NCBI GenBank assembly: GCA_050084515.1
Contig: CM114271.1
Span: 48,112,001 to 48,176,000 of the forward strand
Origin: Blasia pusilla
Taxonomy: Eukaryota; Marchantiophyta; Marchantiopsida; Blasiales
Length of the DNA: 64,000 nucleotides
Direction: 5' to 3'
Translations under genes and position numbers: made by a program
Shown: one piece after another, positions 27,857 through 39,971 of the stretch
Layout of the letters: each line of letters begins with the position of its first letter
Position numbering within the stretch: the first letter of the stretch is position 1
Notes under the pieces: generated by a model
Told to the model about the DNA's origin: nothing
The model's input: the letters and a program-made list of their open reading frames with translations, nothing else
Databases searched by the model: none

Positions 27857-28060
27857 TTTCAGATGACAGTTCCACGAAGAGGCTGTGAATTTGGAACTCC
27901 CGTTTTGTGCTGTCGTGGTAGCATTCGGAACTTCGAGTCGTGGCGTTGGCCTTCGTCCTGTTCTAAGGTTTCAGGAAATGTTAGTTCCATGAAGAGCTTG
28001 TGAATTTGGAAATACGCATTCCCTGCCACCGTGGTTGCATTCGAGACTTCGAGTAATGGC
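27857..28060 (+). repeat. Direct duplication of the PnsB2-like leader and start codon
   Basis: Block A (27857-27945) and block B (27969-28060) are diverged direct repeats about 115 bases apart. Shared words are ccacgaagag/ccatgaagag, tgtgaatttgga, gcattcg and cttcgagt. B ends with the start codon of the gene (gagtaATGGCG). The same place in A reads gagtcGTGGCG, so the upstream copy has no ATG. Confidence 0.75.
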
Positions 28061-29604
28061 GTTTGTCAATTTATCGGGCCCGCCGGGCGTATTTTCTTCA
28101 CGATTTAGTGTCGTGGCGGTAGAGCCGAGGTTTACCACCGAATTTCTGGGGAAACACAGCACGCACCTGAAGATATGTCGAGGTGGAAGGACAGAAGCTT
28201 TTTCTGGTGCCGAATACGTCGTCTGCAATGCGGTTTTGGCAACCCTTCCTTTCTCTTCCCCGTCGGCAGAAGAATTGCAAGAAACCTATGGTTGTCAAGG
28301 AGTGCGATTCGTGGAAGTAGCCGGGATGACTGCGACAGAGCTGAGGCTCAGAAATGGAAGCAGTACGCGCATGTTGCTGCCCAGGGCCCAAATTACTTCT
28401 TACAGGCCACACATGTGGCACGGGGGCGAAGAAGAGTTGCTGCACACTGTGCGCCCTGCGAGCAGGGTTGTAGGTACGGAAGCTGTTAGCGGTGGCATTG
28501 AACTCAAGTTCGCTCACACGAGAGATCCCTTGAGCTCTATACTACCCTCTTACTCTCAATGCTGGAGGGTAGAAAGTGTTACCGTTGAACCTTCAAACTA
28601 TGCACAGGTTGGAGCGCACACCCAGACTTTGAAGCTGTCGCTCATTGTTGGATACTTTAAAGAGCTGAAGACTATCACCCACCCGGAGCTTGAGTTTCTG
28701 GCAATGTAAGTAACTCCCTTTGTGACATGTTCTTCATTCTTGCAGATGACTCTCACGAACTTCTCGACACCTGATCTCGGAATCGGAGAGCGATCTACCG
28801 GTTCTCTTAAATTTCGATACGTGGTTACTCTCTCAGAGGACTCCTTGTCCACTGCTCTTGTAATCTCCAACATTGGCTCGATGCCTGTGGACTTCACAGG
28901 TTCAATGGTGAATCACCTTGCAGTAAGCTCCGAAAAAGCTGTTTTTGCGGTCGGGCTGAAAGGTTACAATTACCGCTCACTTTTGAAGACAAAAGCGAAG
29001 CCGTCCATCACTAACTTCTTCCCGCAAATCTGGGGCTCAAAGAAACCCGCTGAGAGCGAGAGTGCTAAAGTTATTCTTCAAGCACCTTCTGTTGCCAATG
29101 GAGACTCGGACACTCGAGATGCCATACATGATTTGGAGGGTGGTCAGTGGACAGTGGAAGCTGAAGCCTACTCTCAACTTCATGGGGACATGGTCAGATT
29201 ATACCCGACACCACCCGATTATTTTTCTGTTATGGACAGGGTATGTGTAAGCTATGAACTCAATCTCTTGAAATGTCATGGAAGGAGTTTGTACTTGCCC
29301 TCCACTCGGTAATAGTTGGACGTCTTGTGTCATCACGGATAATTGTTGATGGCGAGGACTAAACGGTTGTTTTCTTTTTGTTATCGTGGTTGTGCAGGGC
29401 TTCAGACGCTCGGTAGTTCTGAAACGATTTGGGTTCGAAGAGTTTTTCCTCTCAAATCCTGGACAAGATTCTAAGCTAACAGATTGTAGGACCTTCATGT
29501 GTGTGGGGCCGGCCCAGCAAAGCAATCCTGTGAGATTAGAAGAAAACCAAGAATGGCAGGCTGCTCAAACTCTTCTCAATCCAAGTAGTGCCGACGAGAC
29601 GTGA
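28056..29604 (+). CDS. PnsB2: NDF2/PnsB2-like subunit of the chloroplast NDH complex
   Basis: Exons are 28056-28607, 28746-29240 and 29398-29604, all phase 0 with GT-AG introns of 138 and 157 bases; the product has 417 residues. The family is a galactose-mutarotase-like protein that has become a structural subunit of subcomplex B of the chloroplast NADH-dehydrogenase-like complex, used in cyclic electron flow around photosystem I. Residues 1-50 are Ser/Arg/Thr-rich and probably the transit peptide. Recognisable blocks are GVRFVEVAGMTATELRLRNG (82-101), RAQITSYRPHMW (110-121), GSLKFRYVVTLSEDSLSTAL (about 203-222), PVDFTGSMVNHLAV, VMDRGFRRSVVLKRFGFEEF across the last intron, and CVGPAQQSNPVRL near the end. 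I chose the start ATG at 28056; no earlier in-frame ATG exists. The paralogous NDF5 is the main alternative name. No disruption is seen. Confidence 0.85.
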
Positions 29605-30872
29605 TAAGAGCACTCCTTGAGTGAGTCGCTATTTCTTTCCCTGGATCATATGAATATTTGTCCTTTTAATGAATCGCTCAATTTGAGCCTAAGGACGCAA
29701 ACATGAATAGAGGTGAGAAGAAACATGATGATCAGACAAGAGACCATAAAGAACCCACAAATATGGGAGAAAATATGTGTTATGTACGCTTACAATTGTG
29801 AGATTAGTATCATCACATACATTCTTGCTTGTGTTTAAGGAGACTTTCGCTAGTGCGATGTGATGCACATATGAATACCCACTTTAAATGGATAATTTAA
29901 TTCAAATGATACTAATGTCTAAGCATGGAGCAATTTGATTGACTGAAAAGGGCATATTTTTAAAAGAAAGATGATGTTAAAACAAAGAGGCACTTTCCAA
30001 TAATAATAAAAATTTGTATATGATTAGCGAGATATCTTACAACACACATTGTAGCCGGTTCATGTTTGGGATTGATCAAAAGATTATGAGGCTATGACCC
30101 TTGCTTCTACTTTTGTTTGACAAGACCTAATTGGACAAGTTCAAGAAGCCCACAATCTGGCACTCAAATTTCCTCGGTGACCAAAGGAGAAAATCTCAAG
30201 AGGAAATATTACTACCAAATCTCGAATAGGATACACTAGTTAGCATGCTTAAATGCCAAAATGATTTTTTAAAATTTAGAAATACTTTTATTTCAAAATT
30301 TCAATATAATTTTGATTTAAAGTCTACAGTAATAACATTTCACTTCTTAAATAATTTTATTTTCCAACTAAAATTGGAATAATACCTAATTCCCCTTAAT
30401 GATTTCATCTTTCCATAAAAATTTAAACAATACCTACTCTTCCCATTAAACTAATATGGGCCCCATGATGTGAAGGTAGTGGAATGTTTTTGAAATTATT
30501 AGTATTAATACCTGTAAATAAATGGATGCAAAATGTTGTTTAATTTCAATGAGTGTTATTTACTGAATTTCCATTTGTAAACATGTTACAATTGCAGTCT
30601 AGATAGGCTCGTGTATGAGGCAACTAGTGTTGTAGATTCATTGTTGAGGTCTGTAAAGCATATTTTCATGTGGTGTATTGCATTTTGCTTTCTATGAACT
30701 TTGGTGATAATTACATTGCACTAGAACAAACTATATACCTCCAAAAACAATGTGCGAAACTAAAATATTGTCACATGTGGGCGATAAAAGGATATGTATT
30801 CAAGTGTAGAGATATAGTATTTAATGGTAAGGAGGATAATTAAAATCAGCTTGTTAGTGGAGTGAAGAGAAG
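29605..30872. other. AT-rich intergenic DNA flanking a satellite
   Basis: No gene. Bases 30330-30460 contain a degenerate ~45-bp motif (aataatacctactcttcccattaaa) that recurs, at about two thirds identity, just right of the satellite at 33470-33580. Confidence 0.5.
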
Positions 30873-33445
30873 ATTTTTGAAACTTTGCAAGAGAGCTACA
30901 TACACCACGGGGATGAAGTGCACCAACTTTCAGCTCTAGATGAGATACTTTGACAAGATAAAAAATGAAAAGATCCCATTTTGATTGAAGGTTTAATCGC
31001 GTGGGTTCAAAAAATGACTTAAAAATTTTTGAGCTTTTGGTCACAACTCCATTTTTCTTGAAACTTTGCAAAAGAGCTACATCCCTCTTGGGGTTCATGC
31101 CTACCAAATTTTAGATCTAGATGAGATACTTGGACATGATGAAAATTGAAAAGACCTTCTTTTCATTGAAGGTTTAATCGTGCGGGTCCAAAAATGACTT
31201 AGCAACTTTTGAGCTTTTGTTCAAAACTCCATTTTTCTTGAAAATGCAAGAGAGCTATACCTACCTTGGGGATCATGTGTACCAAATTTCAGCTCTAGAT
31301 GAGATACTTGGACACGATGGAAAATGAAAAGATCCCACTTTCATTGAAGGTTTAAGGGCGCGGGTCCAAAAATGATTTAGTAATTTTTTTAGCTTTTAGT
31401 CATAACTCCATTTTGATTGAAACTTTGCAAGAGAGCTACATACACCTTGGGGATCATATGTACCAAATTTCAGCTCTAGATGAGATACTTGGATAGAAAA
31501 TGAAAAGACATTCTTTTCATTGAAGGTTTACGGGCGCAGATCCAAAAATGATTTAGCAATTTTTTAGTTTTTGGTCAAAATTTCATTTTTGCTTGAAACT
31601 TTGCAAGAGAGCTACATAAAACCATGGGGATGAAGTGTACCAAAGTTAAGCTCTAGATGACATACTTGGACAATATGAAAAAAAAAAAAGGACCTAATTT
31701 TCATTGAAGGTTTTATTGTGCGGGTTCAAAAAATGACTTAGCAACTTTTGAGCTTTTGGTCACAACTCCATTCATTTTGCAAGTGAGCCACATTCACCCT
31801 GGAGATCATGTGTATCAAATTCTAGCTCTAGCTAAAATACTTGGAAAAGATGATAAATAAAAAGACCTTGTTTTCATTGAAGGTTTAATTGCACGTCTCC
31901 CAAAAAAATTGACAAAACAATTTTTGAACTTTTGGTCACAACTCCATTTTACTTGAAAATTTGCATGAGATATAAATCCACCTTGGGGATCATGTGTACC
32001 AAATTCTAGCTCTATATGAAATACTTGGACAAAATGAAAAATGGAAAAACCCCATTTTCATTGTAGGTTTAATGGCGCGGGTCAAAAAGTGAAATAACAA
32101 TTTTTGAGCTTTTGGTCACAACTTCATTTTGCTAAAAAATTTCAAGAGAGTTACATACACTTTGGGGATCAAGTGTACCAAATTTCAGATCTATATGACA
32201 TACTTGGACAAGATGAAAAATGAAAAAACCCCATTTTCATGAAGATTTAATGGCGCGTGTCAAAAAGTGAATTAACAATTTTTGAGCTTTTGTTCACGAC
32301 TTCATTTTGCTAGAAAATTTGCAAGAGAGCTACATACACTTTGGGGATCAAGTGTACTAAATTTCAGCTCTAGATGATATACTTTGACAAGATGAAAAAT
32401 GAAAAGACCTTTTTTTCATTAAAGGTTTAATGGCGCGGGGGTCAAAAATGACTTAGCAATTTTTGAGCTTTTGGTCACAAATCTATTTGAAAATATTCAA
32501 GAGAGCTAAATCCCTCTTAGGGATCATATGTACCAAATTTCAGCTCTAGATGAGAAACTTGAACAGGATGGAAAATGAAAAGACCTTCTTTCAATAGAAG
32601 GTTTAGTCACGCGGATCCAAAAATGACTTAGCAAGTTTTTTAACTTTTCTGCATGGCTTAATTTTGCTTGAAAATTTGCAACAAAGCTACATATATCTTG
32701 GGGATCAAGTGTACCAAATTTCAGCTCTAGATGAGATATATGAACATGATGAAAAATGAAAAGACTTTGTTTTCATTGAAGGTTTAATCGAGCGGGTCCA
32801 AAAATGACATAGCAATTTTTGAGCTTTTGGTCAAAACTCCTTTTTGCTTGAAACTTTGTAAGAGAGCTACATAAACCTTGAGGATAAAATTTTCCAAATT
32901 TCAATTCTAGATGAGATACTTAAACGGGATGAAAAATGAAAAGACCTACTTTTCATTGAAGGTTAAATCGCGGGTCCAAAAATGACTTAGCAAGTTTTCA
33001 GCTTTTGGTTACTACTCCATTTTGCTTGAAAATTTGCAAGAAAGCTAAATACACCTTGGGGATCAAGGTACCAAATTGCAGCTCTAGAGGAGATACTTGG
33101 AGAGAATGAAAAATTTAAAGACCTTTTCATTTAAGGTTTAATTGTGCGAGTCCAAAAATGACTTAACAATTTATGAACTTTTGGTCATAACATACACCTT
33201 TGGGATCAAGTGTACAAAATTGGAGCTCTACAAGAGATACTTGGACATGATGAAAAATGAAAAGACATTCTTTTCATTTAAGGTTTAATCGCAAGGGTCA
33301 AAAAATGACTTAGCAATTTATGAACTTTTGTTCACAACTCTATTTTTCTTGAAACTTTGCAAGAGAACTACATAAATCTTGGGGATTAAGTGTACCGAAA
33401 TTCAGCTCAAGTTGGACAAGATGAAAAATGAAAAGACCTTCTTTT
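30873..33445 (+). repeat. ~179-bp tandem satellite, about 14 monomers
   Basis: The words gagagctacatacacc, ttggggatcaagtgtacc, aaatttcagctctagatgag, gatgaaaaatgaaaagacc and tgacttagcaatttttgag recur in fixed order. The gagctacat landmark falls near 30894, 31073, 31252, 31432, 31609 and so on to 33365, a period of 175-185 bases. Monomers differ by substitutions and small indels, and one near 33180 is shortened. Monomers hold no open frame. Confidence 0.9.
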
Positions 33446-34390
33446 AAAAATCCATTCTTCACTCTTTAAAAAATTCTATTCCTCAATTAAAATTTATATG
33501 ATACCCTACTCACTTAAATAATAGCATCCTTCCTAAAAAATTTCAGTAATATCTACTCTTTCTCCATTAAAATTAAAATTTCCTTCTTATCAAATATTAA
33601 TTCAGGGAATAAATTATTAAAATTTTATTTTTTGTCTAATTATCCCATTACTCTTATGGTATACCCAAGATAAAATGTTATCATGTAAATTAATGAAAAT
33701 AAGAAATAATTAATACAAATATTATAGTCTATCTTTGAAATTCATTTTCCCTACCCATTTGATATTAGTCAAGGTACAAAATTCAACCATGTTGTTATTT
33801 TGTCTTAATGTACCACATATTTCTCTTACTATATATAGGGTCTCTAGTTATAATATAGATTTCCAAAATAGGAAATAGTTTTTTTTTCAAATTTCAAATT
33901 TAGAATTTAGAATTTTTTTAATGATTAAATCATTCCCCTCGTTCTACTTTTCACTTTAATATAGGCCCATGGGGAAAATTTTCAAAATAGACTTCTACAA
34001 TATTCATTATTTTCTAAAATAATTAATCAGATCTCCTTATCAAGTAGAAGTCAAAAATATTCAAAAATATGCAAAGTTTTTTTAATATAATGAATACAAA
34101 TAATAAAATTTATATCAAAGAAACCTTTCTATCATTGTACCTTCCACCTTACCTAAGGACTTATAACCCTCGAGAAAACTTTGATCCATTTCATGAACTT
34201 ACTTCATGGACAACATTCATAATTGGCTCACATTCACAGTTTTCCGAAGTGAAATATTTTGAAATGTTTTTACAAAAATGGGTGGTGCCCCACAAAACAT
34301 CTGGATTGAGAGGAACCTCATACTTATATACATTACAAAGATATAAATATGAACTCATTCTATCTAATCTGATTTATCATCAAATATATG
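33446..34390. other. Very AT-rich intergenic DNA
   Basis: No gene recognised. A 122-codon plus-strand frame at 34069-34437 (MQSFFNIMNTNNKIYIKETF) is made of AT-rich codons and resembles nothing I know. Confidence 0.4.
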
Positions 34391-35700
34391 TTACACCGAT
34401 CCAGATGTCTCACCAACTCTTCCTCGTCTTCTCCTAGCTCTAGTCATGTGCGTTCCCCCTCCACAAGGAATAGTCCTCTCCAACTCAACATCGACTTCGC
34501 CATCATCTGTTTCTTGTGTTGGCTGTGTTGGAAACATCTCCCAATCTCTCTCGAAGAATCCAAAATTTTCCTCCTGCATTCGACGAGGATAATGGTATGT
34601 TCGAGGATACCCCCCTTCCATCCTTTGAGGAATATCTTGCCATAAGAAAGGTGGCAAGATCAATTCGAGTCTCCTCAAAACAATATCATCTATCAATGGA
34701 TTTTGATGTTGAGGCCATTATGAACTTCTTGTGGATTCAATCCCTGAGCAAAGAAGAAGTTTTTCTGCCTCTCGATTGTGGAGATCTATGGCAGTTTCGT
34801 GAATAAGGTCTCCTCAGTCGTACATGTCAATTAAGCGAACCAACCACGCTCGCATAGCCCGATCAATCCTTTGCTGACTTGGAGTTTTTGCGTGAACTAC
34901 CCCATCTATGTTCACTTTGGGGTTGTAATTAGATCAGGGTCTACCATGTCCCAAAGTGAAAGTGAACTTTTCTTGCTTTTGGGTTTGCGTGCGATACGTA
35001 GGAGGTGCATTACTATCAGAAAGATATGTCAAAAGGTGATAGATTCTTCTTGACCAAGCTTGTCTACAAGTTGGACACTTGTGAGATAGTAACATGGTCT
35101 TTTGAAGACAATATGGATGCCAATAACAAGCTTTAATGTTTGTAGCAACCTTCTACGACAATGGGGTTGAAGCATATCATACATTTGGGCCATTTATTTG
35201 GTGTGAGGGCCCCTCCTTCAGCTATTGCGATTGCCTTCATCTAGTCAGGCAGATCTTGCTCTTGTGTGCTTGGATTCAGAGGTGTTGGGACCAACATCAA
35301 AGAAGCATAGTTGGTAGCGTTTGGATCCACAACATTGTCCCATGCTGCGTGTAGAGAAAGAGGCCATAACTGCTAGATAGGTTGAAATAAGATCATATCA
35401 ACCTCCTTCATGAGACGACCCTCAAGTAGGATTGTGTCGGGGGTGAGTTCTCCCACGTTACCCCTTGCTCTCTATCACACCGATTCATCCATTTCTTGCT
35501 TTCATCTTGCCATGATGGATTCATATGCCCTCCTCCAATGCTCTGTGTGGTCAACCATTACATCTCTGTGTCTTCTATAGAGGTCATCTCTGGAAATTGA
35601 TTCATTCATGATTCTCTCCATCTCTATCTTAAGTCTGTCATGCTCCTTAGAAAATTATTGGTGCTTCCCCTTCAAAATGTTGATGTGCGCCCCTTCATAA
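34391..35700 (-). pseudogene. Decayed minus-strand coding region, unrecognised, RING-like scrap
   Basis: Minus-strand frames line up across stops. A Cys/His cluster near 35050-35140 (CYWHPYC, then HKCPTCR) looks like the distal half of a RING finger. PSQQRIDRAMRAWLVRLIDM and DLIHETAIDLHNREAEKLLL follow near 34750-34880. An Arg-rich Glu/Asp tail ends at 34391. The series of in-frame stops shows decay. I cannot name the family; a transposon-carried gene is possible given the surroundings. Confidence 0.35.
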
Positions 35701-35804
35701 GTGGCTCCCATGTGTGTTAGATACTTTTGGGACTCTAGTTAGGTGAGTAGAAGGAGCTAGAACAACAATCTGCAATTTAAATGGGATCATTGGTGCTATT
35801 TGGA

Positions 35805-36213
35805 TCAAGATGGTGGCAGCTCACAAATCAGATTGGGATAGGAAATTAGCTTCAGCTGTCCATGTTTACAACACAGCTGAGAAGAGTACCACAGGGAAAA
35901 GTCCCTACTTCTTGGTGTATGGGCAGAACCCTCTCTCGGTAGTAGAGTTGGAGTTGAAGACTGATCATACTCTAGAAGGGCACTTCCAACCTGAAGGTGG
36001 CATAGATAGTAGGTTGGATATGATTGATGCCCTAGAGGAGGAGAGAAAGGCAGCATTAGAGAAGACCAAGGCCATTCATCAACAAAGGAAGATGAGGTTT
36101 GATAACCGAATACAACATGATCCAGTGAAGGAGGGGGACATGGTGCTGATGTATGATAGTCGACCCCAAAAGTTTCCAAGAAAGCCGCACATTTGACTGC
36201 TTGGGCCTTATCA
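35805..36213 (+). pseudogene. Gypsy integrase C-terminus
   Basis: The frame reads KSDWDRKLASAVHVYNTAEK, then SPYFLVYGQNPLSVVELEL and VKEGDMVLMYDSRPQKFPRK. These are the final part of a Ty3/gypsy integrase, where the aligned family reads ..YN...H..TG.SP..LVYG. and V..GD.VL. A TGA at 36194-36196 (expected Arg, CGA) interrupts it before LLGPYQLKSIQGSNEIR, the GPY/F module. Everything upstream (protease, RT, catalytic core) is missing, so this is a 5'-truncated element remnant. Confidence 0.8.
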
Positions 36214-36720
36214 ACTGAAGAGCATCCAGGGGAGTAATGAGATCAGGTGAGGAGCATCCAAGGAAGTGATGAGATAAGGTGAGGAGCATCCAAGGAAGTG
36301 ATGAGAGCAGGTGGAGCTGAGGAGCATCCAAGGAAGTGATGAGAGCAGATGGAGCTGAAGAGCATCCAGGGGAGTAATAAGATCAGGTGAGGAGCATCCA
36401 AGGAAGTGATGAGAGCAGGTGGAGCTGAAGAGCATCCAGGGGAGTAATGAGATCAGGTGAGGAGCATCCAAGGAAGTGATGAGATCAGGTGAGGAGCATC
36501 CAAGGAAGTGATGAGAGCAGGTGGAGCTGAAGAGCATCCAGGGGAGTAATGAGATCAGGTGAAGAGCATCCAGGGGAGTAATGAGATCAGGTGAGGAGCA
36601 TCCAAGGAAGTGATGAGAGCAGGTGGAGCTAAAGAGCATCCAGGGGAGTAATGAGATCAGGTGAGGAGCATCCAAGGAAGTGATGAGAGCAGGTGGAGCT
36701 GAAGAGCATCCAAGGGAAGC
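36214..36720 (+). repeat. Minisatellite derived from the integrase GPY/F tail
   Basis: Two related units alternate: a ~31-base type (gagcatccaggggagtaatg...) and a ~38-base type (gagcatccaaggaagtgatg... ending gcaggtggagctgaa), about 14 units in all. The first unit is in frame with the integrase tail and encodes SIQGSNEIR of the GPY/F module. Confidence 0.9.
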
Positions 36721-36895
36721 TCGATCCAGCTTGAGAAGAAGCAAGCATGGGAAGAATGTAAAGGTGGGTCTTACCTTCAAGCATGTCCAAGAGACAAGTC
36801 GAGTCTATGCCATGAATGCTCAAGAGACTTTAGTTAGGACAGGTTCAGAAGTAGATGAGGTAGAAATTTCATGCAGTAGATGCCTTGGAGTAGAT

Positions 36896-38014
36896 GCTTA
36901 GGGGGAGGTAGATTTGTAGGAAGGTAGGAACCCAGAATGCCAGAGAAGCCCAAGGGGGAAGAGGGCTCTCAGCTTCACTTATAAATACTCTGTTGGGTTT
37001 GCTTGAAGGCGGGCATATACATGCTGTTGGCTAGTAGACACTCGATCTCTTGAGCCAAAATAACCAGCAGAGTTATGTGCTCCCAGATCTAGGTAGTGTG
37101 TAGTGTGCTTGAAGGGGGCTGAGATTGAGAAGGTCTCCCATGTACTCGATGATTTTGTGATACACAGAAGGTAGCCCTGTGAAATGAGTTCACTCCATTG
37201 CCCTGTATCTGAGTATGTGCATGATTGAGTGATGAGTTGTGGGGCTTGATGAAGGGAGATTCTTGGAGCTGATTCAACTAATCATTCACAAGTGCAGTGA
37301 GTGGACAAGAGGCTGTACCAGTAGAGGGGAGGCAAGCTTGGGTTCCAAGATTGTGCTCCACCAAGGTGTGCTTGGAAAGCTTGCTGTTCTGCCCACCTAA
37401 GCTTGGCCTTTGACACCAATCACTTACCAGACCTGGACTTCCAGGTCTGGTAAGTGATAAGAGTTAGTGAGTGGAGAGAGAGAGAGGGTCATGCTTGAGC
37501 TCCCCTATAGGTAGAAGACCATGGGCTCAGCCTGTTAAGTCTCCTACTACCTGAACAAGAAGGGAGAACAAAGGATCAGCAAGGTAAGAGGAGAAGAAGA
37601 GGGTGATTGCACTACCTGATCGGTTAGGAGTTGGGTGTACTTTAGAGGATATCCTTGGTACATTCAACTCGTCCAAGGCAGCACATTGGAAGACCTTATG
37701 TTGCCCTGGTCATTCTTGACTGAGATTTCTAAGTAGAGTGTGCTTGTTGGGTTCCACTGGCCACTCCACTCAAAGCACTCAAGAGAAAGGAAGGAGTTTT
37801 GGTTAGTAGGGTGAGGATAGGATTGTGATACTTAAGTGGAGAGAGTTTCTCCAGCCTCTCAAGGTAAAGAGGTGGGGTTTACAGTAGTTAAGGAGTACAT
37901 CTTATAGATCTGATCTTCTGATCTAGCCCTAAGCTCTTACATTGGACCGAACTGGTGGAACTAGCAACATCTTCACCTAGGTTGTGTGCTGGCCATGTAT
38001 TACCTGGTGAGACA
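36896..38014 (+). mobile_element. Polypurine tract and 3' LTR of the second gypsy element
   Basis: A purine tract (gcttagggggaggta) at 36896-36910 precedes tgtaggaagg at 36915, the likely LTR start. A TATA box (TATAAATA, 36980-36987) fits a U3 promoter. The right end is set at 38014 (ggtgagaca), because an inverted copy at 40978 begins exactly with tgtctcacc. This gives a 1.1-kb LTR with TG...CA ends. Confidence 0.7.
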
Positions 38015-38044
38015 GTTGAATTCCGCTTCCAAATCAAAAGTGCG

Positions 38045-39850
38045 TTAGGAATTTGTTATTAAACTCTCCAATAGTGATAGATGAGACATAACCTCGCTAT
38101 TATCTAGAGCACTCTCCCCACAAAAGGTTATGGGAACAATGCCACCATGTACAAGGCGATCAGAATTCTCTCCAGGCCTTTCAAAGCTCATCTTATGACC
38201 TACAATTAGGTCATTCAGAACATCTCGTATATCCTTAAAATCCTCCACCCCCATCTAGACTTGCCCTTCGTCTTCATTCTCATCATGTATCTCTTTTTCG
38301 GTCGGCCGATTTGTTCTGTGTCCATCCAAGGAAGATAGTATGCCTCTAACGCTTCTTGACAATCCACTTTGCCGGTATTGGCTTGATGACGCTCGTGGTG
38401 ATGAAGTTCCCACTCTTGGTCGTTTTGACTATGGTGATGGGGTTATACTATCTTCAACTTTGGGTCTCTTATCTCTTCTCCAAGACCCATCCTCCACATT
38501 GCCATAGTGAACCTCCATGTCCTTCATCAACTTCGTGACTGTGAGCTTAACAAATACCTTGCTCACTAACTTCCTCTTCTTTGCGGGGAGGTCCTCATAA
38601 TTTGGAAGGCCATTGAATAAGGCCCAATCCTTTTTCCTCTCATTTTCTTCCACTTTCCTTGCAAATTCTCCAATCGCACGCTCCGGTGACTTGAGCCGCG
38701 ACTTCTTCAACTCTGCTTCCATAACTTGTGGGTTAAGGGCTTTATCCATGTGCACCTTCAATTCATGTTCGGTGATGAAAAGTGAGAAAATATTCTTGTT
38801 CACCTTCATATACGTCGATTTTCTCAGTGTATTGTGGGATTCTTCCCTCTTCCGTCACCCTATTTGTCATAAGGAATACGGTCTTCCTGAGATGGGAACT
38901 CCATCTTGTCTTTTACCAACATCCAAAAGTAAAGGGTCATTTAGAAAGGATTCCAATAACAGTGACACGATGACATACAATACGTGCATGGATCAACCAA
39001 GCTTTTACAAACATTCATAGTCACACATTCACCTTTTTCAATCAAGTCTTCCATTTCTCATGAAAAATATATATTCCTCAAACGGATTTACAATCACCTT
39101 ATCGTAGTTACTGGCCTTAATCCCAAATCTGCATCGTCTACACCTAATATTTTCGCATTTGCTCTAATATATGCAATAAGATACTCTAAGCTTTTGCGAT
39201 CAGAGGGGTTCGGAGCTATTGCCCACTTTCAAATCTTTTCCAAATAAGTAAATCTCACATTTGCATGGGCATCCACAACGAGGTTGTATGTCACATAGTT
39301 CAATTTCTTCACAATCATTCCTAGGGCATAGATTTCAGTGGCTATGCTAAAAAGAAGATTCTTAGGCCCTACGGTCAACTCCGGTGCTATGTGCCCAACC
39401 TGGTTTTTTTGTTCATGCTACTACCATCTATGAGGTGACTCTAAGCATTCATCAGCCCACAAAGCATTTCCCCAATCTCAAAACCCCAAAGTATGGGTTT
39501 GAGTTGGATCCAAAATGGATGAAAATGTTCCTAGCATGAAGGTTGGTATGAAGAACTCCACGCTTGTGGACAATCTCTATGGTACCAAGAAGGGCAACCA
39601 ACAAGCTGGATGATATTAGATGTCATCGCGAGGCATCTGATCTTTTCCAACTCTCCTAAACTAGCCCCGCCATTCTTCAAGGTATCGCATGCTTGCAACC
39701 AATTTTCAAGGTGCCCAATATTCCAATATAGATAGATGCAACACAATGGATCCTCGATCAACCTTCCCACCATGTGAACAAAAACTCGATGTAAAATAGT
39801 CACAAGCATCTCCTCACGCATCGTCAATTTTCTTGAAAAGGTGTTTAGGA
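38045..39850 (-). pseudogene. Decayed minus-strand coding region with possible kinase-like scrap
   Basis: Minus-strand frames at 39827-39531, 38809-38429 and 38254-38045 are separated by stops. In another minus frame near 39550-39600 the text reads VHKRGVLHTNLHARNIFIHF, which resembles a protein kinase catalytic loop (H.RGVLHRDLHxxNI) with the catalytic Asp replaced by Asn. The 38429-38809 piece is Lys/Glu-rich (ERAIGEFARKVEENERKKDW). The identification is weak and no product is expected. Confidence 0.3.
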
Positions 39851-39971
39851 ATCCAGATGATTCCGAAATACCTTAATACAATAGTAAATATATGCACTAA
39901 AGCCAAGGGTTTGGTTTATTTTACATCGATACACAGTTTTGTGTAAACGTGATCCCATAATATCCTCAGGA

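Noticed and set aside
28098-28517. Minus-strand and other-frame open frames inside the PnsB2-like exon
   Set aside because: They are shadows of the well-supported plus-strand exon.
28706-28745. A 40-base intron in the PnsB2-like gene using the strong gtaagt at 28706
   Set aside because: It is too short for a plant intron and breaks the frame. The donor at 28608 gives a 138-base phase-0 intron and restores family similarity.
36211-36780. A 189-codon minus-strand frame with repeated FSSTCSHHFLGCSSP-like units
   Set aside because: It is the antisense of the integrase-derived minisatellite; the sense strand explains the origin.
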